From an uncultured Collinsella sp. (GTDB lineage: Bacteria > Actinomycetota > Coriobacteriia > Coriobacteriales > Coriobacteriaceae): DNA of 64,000 nt. Both the position numbers and the translations under genes were made by a program. This document shows positions 50,430 to 58,881 of this stretch, one piece after another. Under the pieces are notes generated by a model. That model saw only the letters and a program-made list of their open reading frames with translations. It was not told where the DNA came from and did not search any database. The first letter of the stretch is position 1; each line of letters starts with the position of its first letter. Where the stretch lies: positions 26,049 to 90,048 of the forward strand of contig CALEBN010000006.1 of the NCBI GenBank assembly GCA_937943045.1, in the 5' to 3' direction.

Positions 50430-51854
50430 GTGGTCTTCGCCCCCCAGGGAAAACATACGCTGTCGCACCGCGTTTTTGTGACGATCTTTGTCTGCGCCAT
50501 GGCGGTTATCGTGGCGTTTACGGTGCTGGGTGCGTTCTTTGTGCAAAACACCTTGGCGGATGCCACGAGTGCCAATCTGGCGCAGGAAACCGAGCTCATT
50601 GCTGCCGCCCTCGACGAGCAGCAGGAGCCCATCCCGTTCTTGCGTAGCCTCGATCGCGAGGACTTGCGCATCACGCTGATTAACAAGGATGGATCGGTTG
50701 CCTACGACAACGAGGCGCCGCCTTCCACACTGCCCAACCATGGCGATCGCCCCGAGGTCATCGAGGCCTTTGAGAATGGTTCGGGTTCCGCGGAGCGCGC
50801 AAGCTCTACGCTCGACGAGATTATGCTGTATCGCGCCGTCGCCCTTGATAACGGCCAGGTTGTCCGCTTGGCGCAGGCCCAGCCTGGCGTTGCGGCGATT
50901 TTGCTGTCGATGGTGGCGCCGATGCTGCTTATCGCAGCAGCGGGTGCGGTACTCTCGTTTTTTATGGCGCGCCGCGAGTCCCGTGCCATCATCGCGCCGT
51001 TGCAAGAGGTGGATTTGGACCACCCACGCCGTAGCTATGAGCACGCCTATGCCGAGATGGTCCCCATGCTTGAGCGTATCGAGTCGCAGCGCCAGGAGCT
51101 CAAGCGCCAAATGGCGGTGCTAGCGGACAACGACCGTATGCGCCGCGAGTTCACGGCGAATATCACCCATGAGCTCAAGACGCCACTTACGGCGATTTCG
51201 GGCTATGCCGAGCTCATCGCAAACGGCATGGTCGAGGGCGAGGACGACCTGCGCAACTTTGGCGGTCGCATCTATCGTGAGGCGGGCCGTTTGGCAGCGC
51301 TTGTCAACGACATCCTTACGCTGTCTAACTTGGACGAGGCCGAGCGTGCAACTGAGGGCGAGGCGGTGCCCATTGGGTCCACGGAGCCTATTGAGCTCTC
51401 GCGTGCCATCTACGCGGTTGAGCAGCGTCTTGAACAGGTCGCCCGTCAGGCGAATGTGACGATAAGTCATGAGACCAAGCCTGTGGTCATCGAGGGCGTG
51501 TCGCGCTTGATTGACGAGCTCATCTATAATCTGGCAAGCAACGCCATCCGCTACAATCGACCCGGCGGTACGGTTACGCTGCAGTGCGGCACCAACGACG
51601 AAGGCCATCCGTTCCTTGCGGTCGCCGACACGGGAATCGGTATCGCGCCTGAAGAACAGGGCAAGGTATTTGAGCGGTTCTATCGCGTGGACAAGAGTAG
51701 GTCCAAGGCACGCGGCGGAACCGGTCTGGGGCTTGCCATTGTCAAGCATGCGGCCCTGTATCATCACGCCACGCTCGATCTGTCGAGCGAGTTGGGCGTG
51801 GGAACCACCATTACGGTGACGTTTCCCATACAGCAGGACGAGCCATTCGCATAG
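50430..51854 (+). CDS. Sensor histidine kinase (PhoR-like)
   Basis: A 474-residue kinase with two membrane helices (about 15-35 and 155-175) flanking an external sensor of about 120 residues. HisKA has the His in ITHELKTPLTAISGYAELI, and HATPase_c has NLASNAIRYNRPG, DTGIGI and GGTGLGLAIVKH. GTG 50430 lies 3 bp after the regulator stop with GGAGG upstream, so translation is coupled. It is the likely partner of the PhoB-like regulator. Confidence 0.92.
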   Translation: MVFAPQGKHTLSHRVFVTIFVCAMAVIVAFTVLGAFFVQNTLADATSANLAQETELIAAALDEQQEPIPFLRSLDREDLRITLINKDGSVAYDNEAPPSTLPNHGDRPEVIEAFENGSGSAERASSTLDEIMLYRAVALDNGQVVRLAQAQPGVAAILLSMVAPMLLIAAAGAVLSFFMARRESRAIIAPLQEVDLDHPRRSYEHAYAEMVPMLERIESQRQELKRQMAVLADNDRMRREFTANITHELKTPLTAISGYAELIANGMVEGEDDLRNFGGRIYREAGRLAALVNDILTLSNLDEAERATEGEAVPIGSTEPIELSRAIYAVEQRLEQVARQANVTISHETKPVVIEGVSRLIDELIYNLASNAIRYNRPGGTVTLQCGTNDEGHPFLAVADTGIGIAPEEQGKVFERFYRVDKSRSKARGGTGLGLAIVKHAALYHHATLDLSSELGVGTTITVTFPIQQDEPFA

Positions 51855-51879
51855 CGATACAACATAGGTATTGATGTAG

Positions 51880-51910
51880 ACGCCGCATTTGACTTTCGGG
51901 TGCGGCGTTG
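51880..51910 (+). terminator. Weak terminator after the PhoR-like gene
   Basis: CGCCGCA and TGCGGCG arms with a 13-nt loop and only TTGTTGTG afterwards. Confidence 0.5.
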
Positions 51911-51973
51911 TTGTGCAATTTTACGATTGCTTCCGACATTTTTACAGGAGAGCCTGTTTCTTATGTATAGAGT

Positions 51974-52002
51974 TTGGTCTCGGTAAAAAGATGCGATAAC
52001 AT
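51974..52002 (+). promoter_or_regulatory. Promoter of the Wzz/kinase/phosphatase cassette
   Basis: TTGGTC (51974-51979) and TAACAT (51997-52002) are spaced by 17 bp. The 5' leader is about 40 nt. Confidence 0.55.
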
Positions 52003-52049
52003 ACGGACAGTTTTGTCAATCCGAACTGGGGAAATGAAAGGCAAGCTGC

Positions 52050-52706
52050 ATGACCCTTCTCGAACTGTTCCAGCTGCTGAAGAAGCACCTCAAGCTGGTC
52101 ATCACCCTTCCGGTGGTCTGCGCGATCGCCATGGGCATCGTGTCCTTCGCCGCGATGGACAACACCTATACCGCGACGACGAGCATGTACATTCTCGCCA
52201 AGACCGACGATAGCGGCCAGATGAGCTACAACGATCTCTCGGCGAGCCAGATGCTTTCCAACGATATCGCCACGCTGCTGGATAGCGATAGCGTTAAGAG
52301 CGGCGCTGCCAATGAGTTGGGCCTTGCTGACCTGGATGACTACAAGGTGTCTGTTTCCTCCGAGACCACCACGCGTGTCATTACGCTTTCGGTTACCGGC
52401 ACCGATGCCAAGGAGACGGCTAAGGTCGCAAAGGCCATGGCCAGCTCGGTGAGCACGGTCGCTCAGAACGTCGGCGCTGCCCAGAGCATCAACGTTATCG
52501 ACGAGGCTAAGACTCCCGAAGTCCCCAGCGGCCCCAAGCGCACGCTGTACGTTGCTGTCGCGTTCCTCGCCGGTATCTTTATCGCAGTTGCCTATGTCGT
52601 TTTGGCAGACATGCTCAATACCCGCATCCGCGGTGCCGAAGAGGCAGAAGAGCTCCTGGGCATTCCCGTTGTTGGCCGAATTCCGGCTATGAAAGGTGGT
52701 AAATAG
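52050..52706 (+). CDS. Wzz-type polysaccharide co-polymerase / BY-kinase activator
   Basis: A 218-residue protein with two membrane helices (about 16-36 and 170-190) and a short external domain, the layout of CpsC/CapA-like activators of the bacterial tyrosine kinases that control capsule chain length. The C-terminal cytosolic tail (RIRGAEEAEELLGIPVVGRIP) is the segment that docks on the kinase. The kinase gene starts 2 bp after the stop. Confidence 0.9.
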   Translation: MTLLELFQLLKKHLKLVITLPVVCAIAMGIVSFAAMDNTYTATTSMYILAKTDDSGQMSYNDLSASQMLSNDIATLLDSDSVKSGAANELGLADLDDYKVSVSSETTTRVITLSVTGTDAKETAKVAKAMASSVSTVAQNVGAAQSINVIDEAKTPEVPSGPKRTLYVAVAFLAGIFIAVAYVVLADMLNTRIRGAEEAEELLGIPVVGRIPAMKGGK

Positions 52707-52708
52707 GC

Positions 52709-53446
52709 ATGGCTAAGGCAAAGAACACCGATAAGCTCGTTGTACAGAATGCCGCCAAGACCCTTCTGGCCAACATCCGCTTTGCGAGCGTGGACGACCC
52801 CATTCGTACCATTACCGTCACGTCCTCGATTCCCAACGAGGGCAAGTCTACGGTTTCCATTAACCTTGCTCAGGCAATCGCCACGAGCGGCAAGTCCGTG
52901 CTCCTGGTCGAGGCCGATATGCGCCGCAGGTCTCTTTCCGATATGCTCGGCGTTCGTTCGCGCGGCGGACTCTATGCGGTCCTTTCCGAGCAGATCTCCA
53001 TTGACCAGGCGATTGTCGAGACGGGTCAGAAGAACTTCTACTTCCTCGATGCCGAGCCGCATATTCCCAATCCTGCCGACATCATCGTCTCTCACCGCTT
53101 TGCCAAGCTGGTAAAGGCACTGTCCGCCAAGTTCCAGTACGTCATCTTCGACGCTCCCCCGGTCGGCACCTTCATCGATGCTGCCGAGATCGCAAGTCTG
53201 ACCGACGGTGCGCTTTTTGTCGTGCGTGAGGATTTCACCAAGCGCGAGGAGGCGCTCAACGCCATCGGTCAGCTTAAGAAGTCCGAGAAGGTCAAGCTCA
53301 TCGGTACCGTTATGAACTACTGCGAGACCGAGACCAGCGAGTACTACTACTCCTACTACACCAAGGACGGTAAGAAGGTGAAGAAGGGCTCCGACGATCA
53401 GGGGACTTCCAAAAAGGGCATCTTCACCAACCGAGCAAACGTTTAG
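52709..53446 (+). CDS. BY-type tyrosine kinase (CpsD/CapB-like)
   Basis: A 245-residue kinase. Walker A SSIPNEGKST lies at 39-48, Walker A' is LLVEADMRR (65-73), and Walker B is YVIFDAPPVG. The Tyr cluster near the C-terminus, SEYYYSYY, is the autophosphorylation site, followed by a Lys-rich tail. It acts on the inner face of the membrane with its activator to regulate polysaccharide export. Confidence 0.92.
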   Translation: MAKAKNTDKLVVQNAAKTLLANIRFASVDDPIRTITVTSSIPNEGKSTVSINLAQAIATSGKSVLLVEADMRRRSLSDMLGVRSRGGLYAVLSEQISIDQAIVETGQKNFYFLDAEPHIPNPADIIVSHRFAKLVKALSAKFQYVIFDAPPVGTFIDAAEIASLTDGALFVVREDFTKREEALNAIGQLKKSEKVKLIGTVMNYCETETSEYYYSYYTKDGKKVKKGSDDQGTSKKGIFTNRANV

Positions 53447-53463
53447 TTGATTAAGGCTGACCT

Positions 53464-54114
53464 ATGCGTGACATTCATTGCCATATCTTGCCGGGTGTAG
53501 ACGACGGCGCCGCCGATCTCGATGAGAGCTTGGCGATGCTCGAGGCTGCCAAGCGGGCCGGTGTAACCAGAATCGTTTGCACTCCTCACTGCCGTGATCC
53601 CTATTTTGATTACGACAAGATGTGGGATGCCTTTGAGCTGCTGCGTGATAACGCTGACGGTTTTCCGCTCCAGATGGGCTTCGAGGTCAACCATCGAAAG
53701 CTCGTTGAGCTTGGTATCGATGCCGCGGAGCACTTGCATTTCGATGGGACCAACGAGTTTCTGCTCGAGCTTTCGACGCATGCCGATGCGTATGCGTTTA
53801 GAGAGTACGAGAACACGATTTACGATTTGCAGTGCCGTGGCTACCAGGTGATCATCGCTCATCCTGAGCGCTATCGTGCGGTTCAAAAGGATGTAAGCGT
53901 GGCGGAGCGCCTGGTCGATATGGGCTGCAAGCTGCAGGCTTCGGCGGACTTTATTGCCGGCGGTCGATTTGGTCGCGAGAAAAAGCCGGCACAGCGCCTG
54001 TTCGATCAGAACCTGTACAGCTTCATCGCGAGCGATGCCCATAACGTGGGTCATTACGACTGCCTGGCGAAGGCTCGCGCGAAGTTTAGCGTGCGCGGAG
54101 CTCATTTTCGCTAA
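53464..54114 (+). CDS. PHP-family tyrosine phosphatase (CpsB/CapC-like)
   Basis: A 216-residue metal-dependent phosphatase that reverses the BY-kinase. MRDIHCHILPGVDDGA at the N-terminus gives the first metal ligands (His5, His7, Asp13-14). TPHCRDPYF, FEVNHR and IIAHPERY follow, and SDAHN near the C-terminus supplies the last ligands. It follows the kinase by 17 bp. No glycosyltransferases or flippase lie downstream; the next gene is a GNAT enzyme. Confidence 0.92.
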   Translation: MRDIHCHILPGVDDGAADLDESLAMLEAAKRAGVTRIVCTPHCRDPYFDYDKMWDAFELLRDNADGFPLQMGFEVNHRKLVELGIDAAEHLHFDGTNEFLLELSTHADAYAFREYENTIYDLQCRGYQVIIAHPERYRAVQKDVSVAERLVDMGCKLQASADFIAGGRFGREKKPAQRLFDQNLYSFIASDAHNVGHYDCLAKARAKFSVRGAHFR

Positions 54115-54153
54115 TATCTGTCCCTAACGTTCGCATTGAATGAAAGGGCAGCC

Positions 54154-54654
54154 ATGGATATCCAACTTAAGACGGGATGCTTTGATGACGCGGCGTTGGT
54201 GCGCCGCGTCGTTTTTATGGACGAGCAGGGCTACGAGAATGAGTTCGACGCTATCGACGAGGATCAGAACTGCATTCATGTGACGCTCTATGTAGACGGC
54301 GAGCTTGCCGGTTGCTCGCGCGTGTTTCCCGAGGAGCTGGAGCGCGCGGCAGATGCGGAAGCCCCGGTGTCGCCGGCATGCGACATGGACGAAGGCGTTG
54401 CGGCGGGGGAGACCTACATTATGGGGCGCGTCGCCGTGCTGCCGGCTATGCGTCGTCGCGGTCTGGCGAGTGCGATCGTCGAGGCCAGTGATGCGTGTGC
54501 ACGCAATGCTGGCGCTAAGCTTATTAAGCTGCATGCGCAGGAATACGTGCTGCCGCTCTATGTAAAGGCGGGCTACACGCAAATTGCCCCGGTAGATTAC
54601 GAAGACGAGGGCCAACCCCATGTCTGGATGGCCAAGCGCGTAGATGGCAGATAG
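54154..54654 (+). CDS. GNAT family N-acetyltransferase
   Basis: A 166-residue protein. The acetyl-CoA-binding motif A is present as MGRVAVLPAMRRRGLASAIVEA (RRRGLAS is the pyrophosphate loop), and a GYTQI end strand follows. The layout fits the ElaA-like subgroup: a beta sheet with D/E-rich N-terminal residues. The acceptor substrate is unknown. ATG 54154 follows GAAAGGGC. An insertion sequence lies just downstream. Confidence 0.88.
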   Translation: MDIQLKTGCFDDAALVRRVVFMDEQGYENEFDAIDEDQNCIHVTLYVDGELAGCSRVFPEELERAADAEAPVSPACDMDEGVAAGETYIMGRVAVLPAMRRRGLASAIVEASDACARNAGAKLIKLHAQEYVLPLYVKAGYTQIAPVDYEDEGQPHVWMAKRVDGR

Positions 54655-54683
54655 GGACGTTCCTTTTAATATGAGCAGGACAT

Positions 54684-54987
54684 TGTCAAGAGGCAAAATC
54701 GGGCCTGGCCCCAACGATATGGGGTCAGGCCCTCTCCCTATATCAGCCCGTCCGCGGCGACCTCGGCGTGTCTTACCGACGCTCGTCTTTGCAGTTTAAT
54801 ATCCGCCCGCGGCGATCTCTCGCTGGGCAATCCGTTGCTACGGCTGAGGCTTCTACGTCGAACCGACAGTCTGTGCACGCGTGTGGCGCCCTGGGCGCTC
54901 GCAGAAAAGGGACCTGAGGTTCGCCTCAACGGCTTCGGATCGAACCGCTTCCGGGGTGATCGGCTTATGTGCGGGGGACCGGCCCCC
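54684..54987 (-). ncRNA. Candidate bridge/seek RNA region of the insertion sequence
   Basis: A 304-bp region with no reading frame, between the transposase stop and the element end. It contains several stems, for example GGCCTGGCCCC/GGGGTCAGGCC near 54699-54733, and CTGAGGTTCGCCTCA near 54914. In IS110-family elements such non-coding ends encode the RNA that pairs with target and donor DNA. Placement only; the loops were not matched to the target. Confidence 0.45.
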
Positions 54988-56100
54988 CTACGCCTCCTCG
55001 GCCATGAGGCCGACCGCCCATACCCAGCAGGCGAGCTCGCGCGCCGTGGCCACGTTCGCCTTGTTGCCGTGGACCCCGCGCGCGAGCAGTGCCTCCCGCC
55101 TCTCGGCCAGCCTCCGCACGCCCTTGGCGGCATGCCTCCGGGCGCCCCGGTCCGGGGCCTGGCCCTTGGCGAGGTCCTTCGGCCGCCCCGAGCACGTCAG
55201 GTAGTGCCACGCGGCCTCGACCAGCGTCTTCCTCAGGTGCTTGTTGCCGGCCTTGGTGATCGCGCCCCTGCGGTCGCTCTCCCCGCTGGAGTGCTCGGAG
55301 GGCGTCAGGCCGACCCACGCCGCGAACGAGCGGGCATTCCTGAACCTCGAGAACTCGCCGGCCTCGAACACGAGGTCGGCGGCGGACGCGGTGTCTACGC
55401 CCTTGAGGCAGCGGAGGGAGTCGACCCTCTTCCTCCACCTGGGCTTGCGGGCCTCGGCCTCGACGAGCCCCTCGAGCCTCGCCTTCTCCTCCGCCGCCCG
55501 CCTGACCGCGTCGACGTAGTAGGCGAGCACGTCGTTGTCGGCCCTCTCCGCGAACCTTATCGACTCGATCCAGGACCAGTGCGCCCGGGTCCAGTTGCCC
55601 TTCCTGCGGCCGGTGGGCGTCCTCTCGTCGAAGGCGAGCCCGTGCCTGAGCAGGAACTTGGAGAGCCGCTGCTTCGAGCGCGAGAGGTCGTCCCTCGCGT
55701 CCTCGAGCGCCCTGGTCAGGTCGCGGGCGGCCTCGCACTCGTCGTCGGGGACCCACACCTCGACCACGTTGCCGACCGACAGCATGCGGGCGAGGAACTC
55801 GGCGTCGTTGCGGTCGTTCTTCCTGCGCCTGTCCGCGCTGGGCTTGATCATCTTCGAGACGGCGCCGACCACGCAGTCGACCCCCAGGCCGGAAAGCCTC
55901 TTCTGCAGGTCGAAGCCCGTGACCCCGGACTCGTACACGCACCTGGCCCTGGGGTCCACGGAACGGACCCACTCCGCGACGGCGCCGGCGTCGTAGCCGA
56001 AGGTCGCGGCACGTACCTCCCCGGTCATGACGTCGAGGGAGACGGCCTTTATCGAGCGGGCGTGGACGTCGAGGCCGATGAAGGTGGTAGTATCGAGCAT
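54988..56100 (-). CDS. IS110-family DEDD transposase
   Basis: A 370-residue recombinase. The N-terminal RuvC-like domain has the acidic residues Asp11 (GLDVHA), Glu57 (YESGVTG), Asp96 and Asp99 (DRNDAEFLA). The C-terminal transposase_20 domain contains AAWVGLTPSEHSSGES, where the catalytic Ser is expected, and ITKAGNKHLRKTLVEAAWH. ATG 56100 follows GGAAGGGG; ATG 56115 is an alternative. The reading frame is intact, so the element may still move. Confidence 0.93.
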   Translation of the reverse strand: MLDTTTFIGLDVHARSIKAVSLDVMTGEVRAATFGYDAGAVAEWVRSVDPRARCVYESGVTGFDLQKRLSGLGVDCVVGAVSKMIKPSADRRRKNDRNDAEFLARMLSVGNVVEVWVPDDECEAARDLTRALEDARDDLSRSKQRLSKFLLRHGLAFDERTPTGRRKGNWTRAHWSWIESIRFAERADNDVLAYYVDAVRRAAEEKARLEGLVEAEARKPRWRKRVDSLRCLKGVDTASAADLVFEAGEFSRFRNARSFAAWVGLTPSEHSSGESDRRGAITKAGNKHLRKTLVEAAWHYLTCSGRPKDLAKGQAPDRGARRHAAKGVRRLAERREALLARGVHGNKANVATARELACWVWAVGLMAEEA

Positions 56101-56416
56101 GGGAGCCCCTTCCATGAATGCGGCGTGGCCGCCACGGTTGGATTAGACACTCACCATTGTCGGCCTAATCCGCGGTCTTTCATGCAGCAGGGGCTCTCAA
56201 TGTTTTTATGTCCTGCTCATATCGTCTCTGCCGGCAGTTGGGGACACTCCTTGGCAATTGACGCATTGGAGCGCTCGGACATACAGTTTTTCGATTCCGT
56301 ATGTATATATGCGCGCTAATGGGTTATAAAATCTAAGTCTGAACATAGCAGGTCTGCGATTCGGCTCGGGCGACCGGGCCGTTTTTGCGGACGGGGGTAG
56401 CGCGAAAGGACTGCAC

Positions 56417-58441
56417 ATGCGTCAATTTAAGACCGAGAGCAAAAAACTGCTCGACCTCATGATCAACTCCATCTACACCAATAAGGAAATCTTCCTGCGC
56501 GAGCTTATCTCTAACGCGAGCGACGCCGTCGACAAGCTCAACTTTAAGAGTCTGCAGGACCCGAGCGTCAAGATCGACCAGGGCGACCTGGCCATTCGCG
56601 TCTCCTTTGATAAAGACGCCCGCACCATTACCATCTCGGATAACGGCATTGGCATGACCGCCGAGGAGCTCGAGCGCAACCTAGGCACTATCGCTCATTC
56701 CGGCTCCGAGGAGTTTAAGACCGAGAACGCCGAGCAGCAGGGTTCGGATGTCGACATCATCGGCCAGTTTGGCGTGGGCTTCTACTCGGCTTTTATGGTC
56801 GCCAGCCATGTGAAGGTCGTCAGCCGCGCCTACGGCGAGGATGTCGCCCATGTGTGGGAATCCGACGGTCTTGAGGGCTACACCATCGAGGACGGCGAGC
56901 GCGCCGAGCACGGTACCGATGTCATCCTGACGCTGCGCGAGAACGAGAAGCTCGACGCCGACGGCGAGGCCGAGACCTACGATCGCTTCCTGACCGAGTG
57001 GGGCCTCAAGAGCCTGATTCAGCAGTACAGCAACTATGTGCGCTACCCGATTCAGATGATGGTGTCCAAGAGCCGCCAGAAACCCAAGCCCGAGGACGCC
57101 GGCGACGATTACAAGCCCGAGTACGAGGACTACCAGGAGCTTGAGACCGTCAACTCCATGACGCCGATCTGGAAAAAGCGCAGCTCCGATGTCGAGCAGA
57201 AGGACTACGACGAGTTCTACAAGTCCACGTTCCACGACTTTGACGATCCTGCGCGCACCATCAGCTTCCATGCCGAGGGCACGCTCGAGTACGATGCCCT
57301 GCTGTTTGTGCCGGGCCGCGCGCCGTTCGATCTGTACAGCAAGGATTACGAGAAGGGTCTGGCACTCTACAGCTCCAACGTTCTGATTATGGAGAAGTGC
57401 GACGACCTGCTGCCCGACTACTACAACTTTGTCCGCGGCGTCGTGGATTCCGCCGATGTGTCGCTCAACATCTCGCGTGAGACGCTGCAGCAGAACCGTC
57501 AGCTCAAGGCCATCGCCAAGCGTGTGGAAAAGAAGATCACCGCCGACCTTGAGGATATGCGTGACAACGACCGCGAGGCCTACGAGAAGTTCTTTGAGAA
57601 CTTTGGCCGCGGCCTTAAGTACGGCATCTACTCGAGTTATGGCATGAAGGCCGATGAGCTCGCCGACCTGCTACTGTTCTGGTCTGCCAAGGAACAGAAG
57701 ATGATTACCTTGGCCGAGTATGCCAAGGACATGCCCGAGGATCAGAAGGCCATCTACTACGCCGCCGGCGACTCGCGTGAGCGCTTGGCCAAGATGCCCG
57801 TGGTAAAGGGCGTGCTCGACCGCGGCTATGACGTGCTGCTACTGACGCAGGATGTGGATGAGTTCACGTTCCAGGCTATGCGTGAGTACGTTGCCGCCGA
57901 TATGCCCAAGATCTACGAGGACGATGCTGCCCGCGAGGCTGCCGAGAAGGCTGTGGCCGACGGTGCCGAGCCCGAGGTCGAGGATCGTCATCTGGAGCTC
58001 AAGAACGTCGCGACCGGTGACCTTGACCTGGCGACCGAGGACGAGAAGAAGGAGGCCGAGGACGCCACCAAGGAAAACGAGGACCTCTTTAGCGCTATGA
58101 AGGAGGCGCTCGGTGACAAGGTCGAGAAAGTTGCCGTCTCTGCGCGCCTGACCGATGCCCCCGCTTGCATCACCACCGAGGGCCCACTTTCGCTCGAGAT
58201 GGAGAAGGTGCTCCAGAAGGGTCCCGAGGGCGCGCCCGACGGTATGCCCAAGAGCCAGCGCGTGCTCGAGCTCAACGCCAAGCACCCGGTCTTTTCCAAG
58301 CTCGTCGCCGCTCAGAAGGCGGGCGACGCCGACAAGATCAAGCAGTACTCCGGTTTGCTCTATGACCAGGCCCTGCTGGTCGAGGGCATTCTGCCCGAGG
58401 ACCCCGTTGCCTTCGCAGCAGCTGTTTGCAACTTGATGTAG
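56417..58441 (+). CDS. htpG: Molecular chaperone HtpG (Hsp90)
   Basis: A 674-residue ATP-dependent chaperone. The GHKL ATPase domain shows ELISNASDAVDKL, DNGIGMTAEEL, GTIAHSG and GQFGVGFYSAFMV. The middle domain carries the SLNISRETLQQNRQL motif with the ATP-contact Arg. The C-terminal dimerisation domain is complete; an acidic insertion (DLATEDEKKEAEDATKENED) lies at about 535-560. No CIRCE or HAIR element is recognised upstream. A TATAAA at 56325-56330 may be a -10 box. Confidence 0.97.
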   Translation: MRQFKTESKKLLDLMINSIYTNKEIFLRELISNASDAVDKLNFKSLQDPSVKIDQGDLAIRVSFDKDARTITISDNGIGMTAEELERNLGTIAHSGSEEFKTENAEQQGSDVDIIGQFGVGFYSAFMVASHVKVVSRAYGEDVAHVWESDGLEGYTIEDGERAEHGTDVILTLRENEKLDADGEAETYDRFLTEWGLKSLIQQYSNYVRYPIQMMVSKSRQKPKPEDAGDDYKPEYEDYQELETVNSMTPIWKKRSSDVEQKDYDEFYKSTFHDFDDPARTISFHAEGTLEYDALLFVPGRAPFDLYSKDYEKGLALYSSNVLIMEKCDDLLPDYYNFVRGVVDSADVSLNISRETLQQNRQLKAIAKRVEKKITADLEDMRDNDREAYEKFFENFGRGLKYGIYSSYGMKADELADLLLFWSAKEQKMITLAEYAKDMPEDQKAIYYAAGDSRERLAKMPVVKGVLDRGYDVLLLTQDVDEFTFQAMREYVAADMPKIYEDDAAREAAEKAVADGAEPEVEDRHLELKNVATGDLDLATEDEKKEAEDATKENEDLFSAMKEALGDKVEKVAVSARLTDAPACITTEGPLSLEMEKVLQKGPEGAPDGMPKSQRVLELNAKHPVFSKLVAAQKAGDADKIKQYSGLLYDQALLVEGILPEDPVAFAAAVCNLM

Positions 58442-58449
58442 TTAGGTAT

Positions 58450-58475
58450 TTACGCGGTTTTACCAAACCGCGTAA
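58450..58475. repeat. Hairpin after htpG
   Basis: TTACGCGGTTT and AAACCGCGTAA form an 11-bp perfect stem with a TACC loop. No T-run follows. A second small hairpin (CCGCCGTT/AACGGCGG) lies at about 58499-58518. Confidence 0.6.
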
Positions 58476-58563
58476 CGGCTCGACGCTGCCCTCAGTTCCG
58501 CCGTTCTAACGAACGGCGGACCAGTCGACGCTGCGCGGGCGCCAGAGCGACAACTTGTCATTC

Positions 58564-58605
58564 AAAGAGGACGGCATGACCAGAAGGTCTATGCCGTCCT
58601 CTTTT
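58564..58605 (+). terminator. Terminator nested in a larger palindrome
   Basis: The 14-bp stem AAAGAGGACGGCAT/ATGCCGTCCTCTTT with T4 stands inside an outer 15-bp stem (58535-58549 with 58620-58634, GCGGGCGCCAGAGCG). The inner stem is probably the htpG terminator. Confidence 0.75.
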
Positions 58606-58676
58606 CATGCCAATTTGTTCGCTCTGGCGCCCGCTCGCTGGCATTGCCAAAACATCGACGTTGCCGTGGTCCTAAG

Positions 58677-58732
58677 TAGTCATTGGGGACGTTTTTGTTT
58701 GACTAGTCGTTTAAGAACGTCCCCGATGACTA
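58677..58732. repeat. Palindromic repeat with GGGGACGTT arms
   Basis: 17-bp arms (58677-58693 and 58716-58732; one mismatch) around a 22-nt loop. The arms recall GGGACGTTCC left of the insertion sequence and the GGGACAGGTTT arms near 36221. The rest of the htpG-to-pip gap is A/T-rich. Confidence 0.7.
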
Positions 58733-58763
58733 TTTGAATTGCTAATTTGTGCGGGTTGTGGTT

Positions 58764-58802
58764 TTGTGACCTGCTGAAATTTAGGATACTGTACATCTGT
58801 AC
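58764..58802 (+). promoter_or_regulatory. Promoter with palindromic operator before the first YhgE/Pip gene
   Basis: TTGTGA (58764-58769) and TACTGT (58787-58792) are spaced by 17 bp. GTACATCTGTAC (58791-58802) is a palindrome with mismatched centre, overlapping the -10 box and start, as expected for a repressor site. Confidence 0.55.
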
Positions 58803-58881
58803 GTTAACTCATCTTCGTAGTATATTGCTACCCGCAAAACTCAACACCATTGTGCTTTGAGACGTTAAAGCGCCTACTACA

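Larger units (their letters stand above)
54684..56207 (-). mobile_element. IS110/IS1111-like insertion sequence
   Basis: About 1.5 kb, holding one DEDD transposase gene on the minus strand. The long non-coding stretch (about 300 bp) lies downstream of the transposase stop and about 107 bp lie upstream. This arrangement is that of the IS1111 subgroup, whose guide RNA is encoded in the downstream end. Exact ends are not certain, as the family lacks simple terminal inverted repeats. A related motif GAGCCCCT occurs near both ends of the upstream flank (56103 and 56195 reversed). Confidence 0.8.
54669..56222. repeat. 15-bp inverted repeat flanking the insertion sequence
   Basis: ATATGAGCAGGACAT (54669-54683) is the exact reverse complement of 56208-56222. 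The flanks beyond look like the arms of a palindromic repeat (GGGACGTTCC on the left, TTGGGGACACTCC on the right), so the element probably entered the loop of one. Confidence 0.75.

Noticed and set aside
49578..51110. 510-codon minus-strand frame opposite the PhoB-like and PhoR-like genes
   Set aside because: A shadow frame caused by GC-rich third positions; the sense genes are clear.
54835..56319. 494-codon plus-strand frame over the insertion sequence
   Set aside because: Antisense to an intact IS110 transposase; Pro/Arg/Gly-rich and without motifs.
56230..56416. CIRCE or HAIR heat-shock operator before htpG
   Set aside because: Neither TTAGCACTC-N9-GAGTGCTAA nor CTTGAGT-N7-ACTCAAG is present at a useful score.
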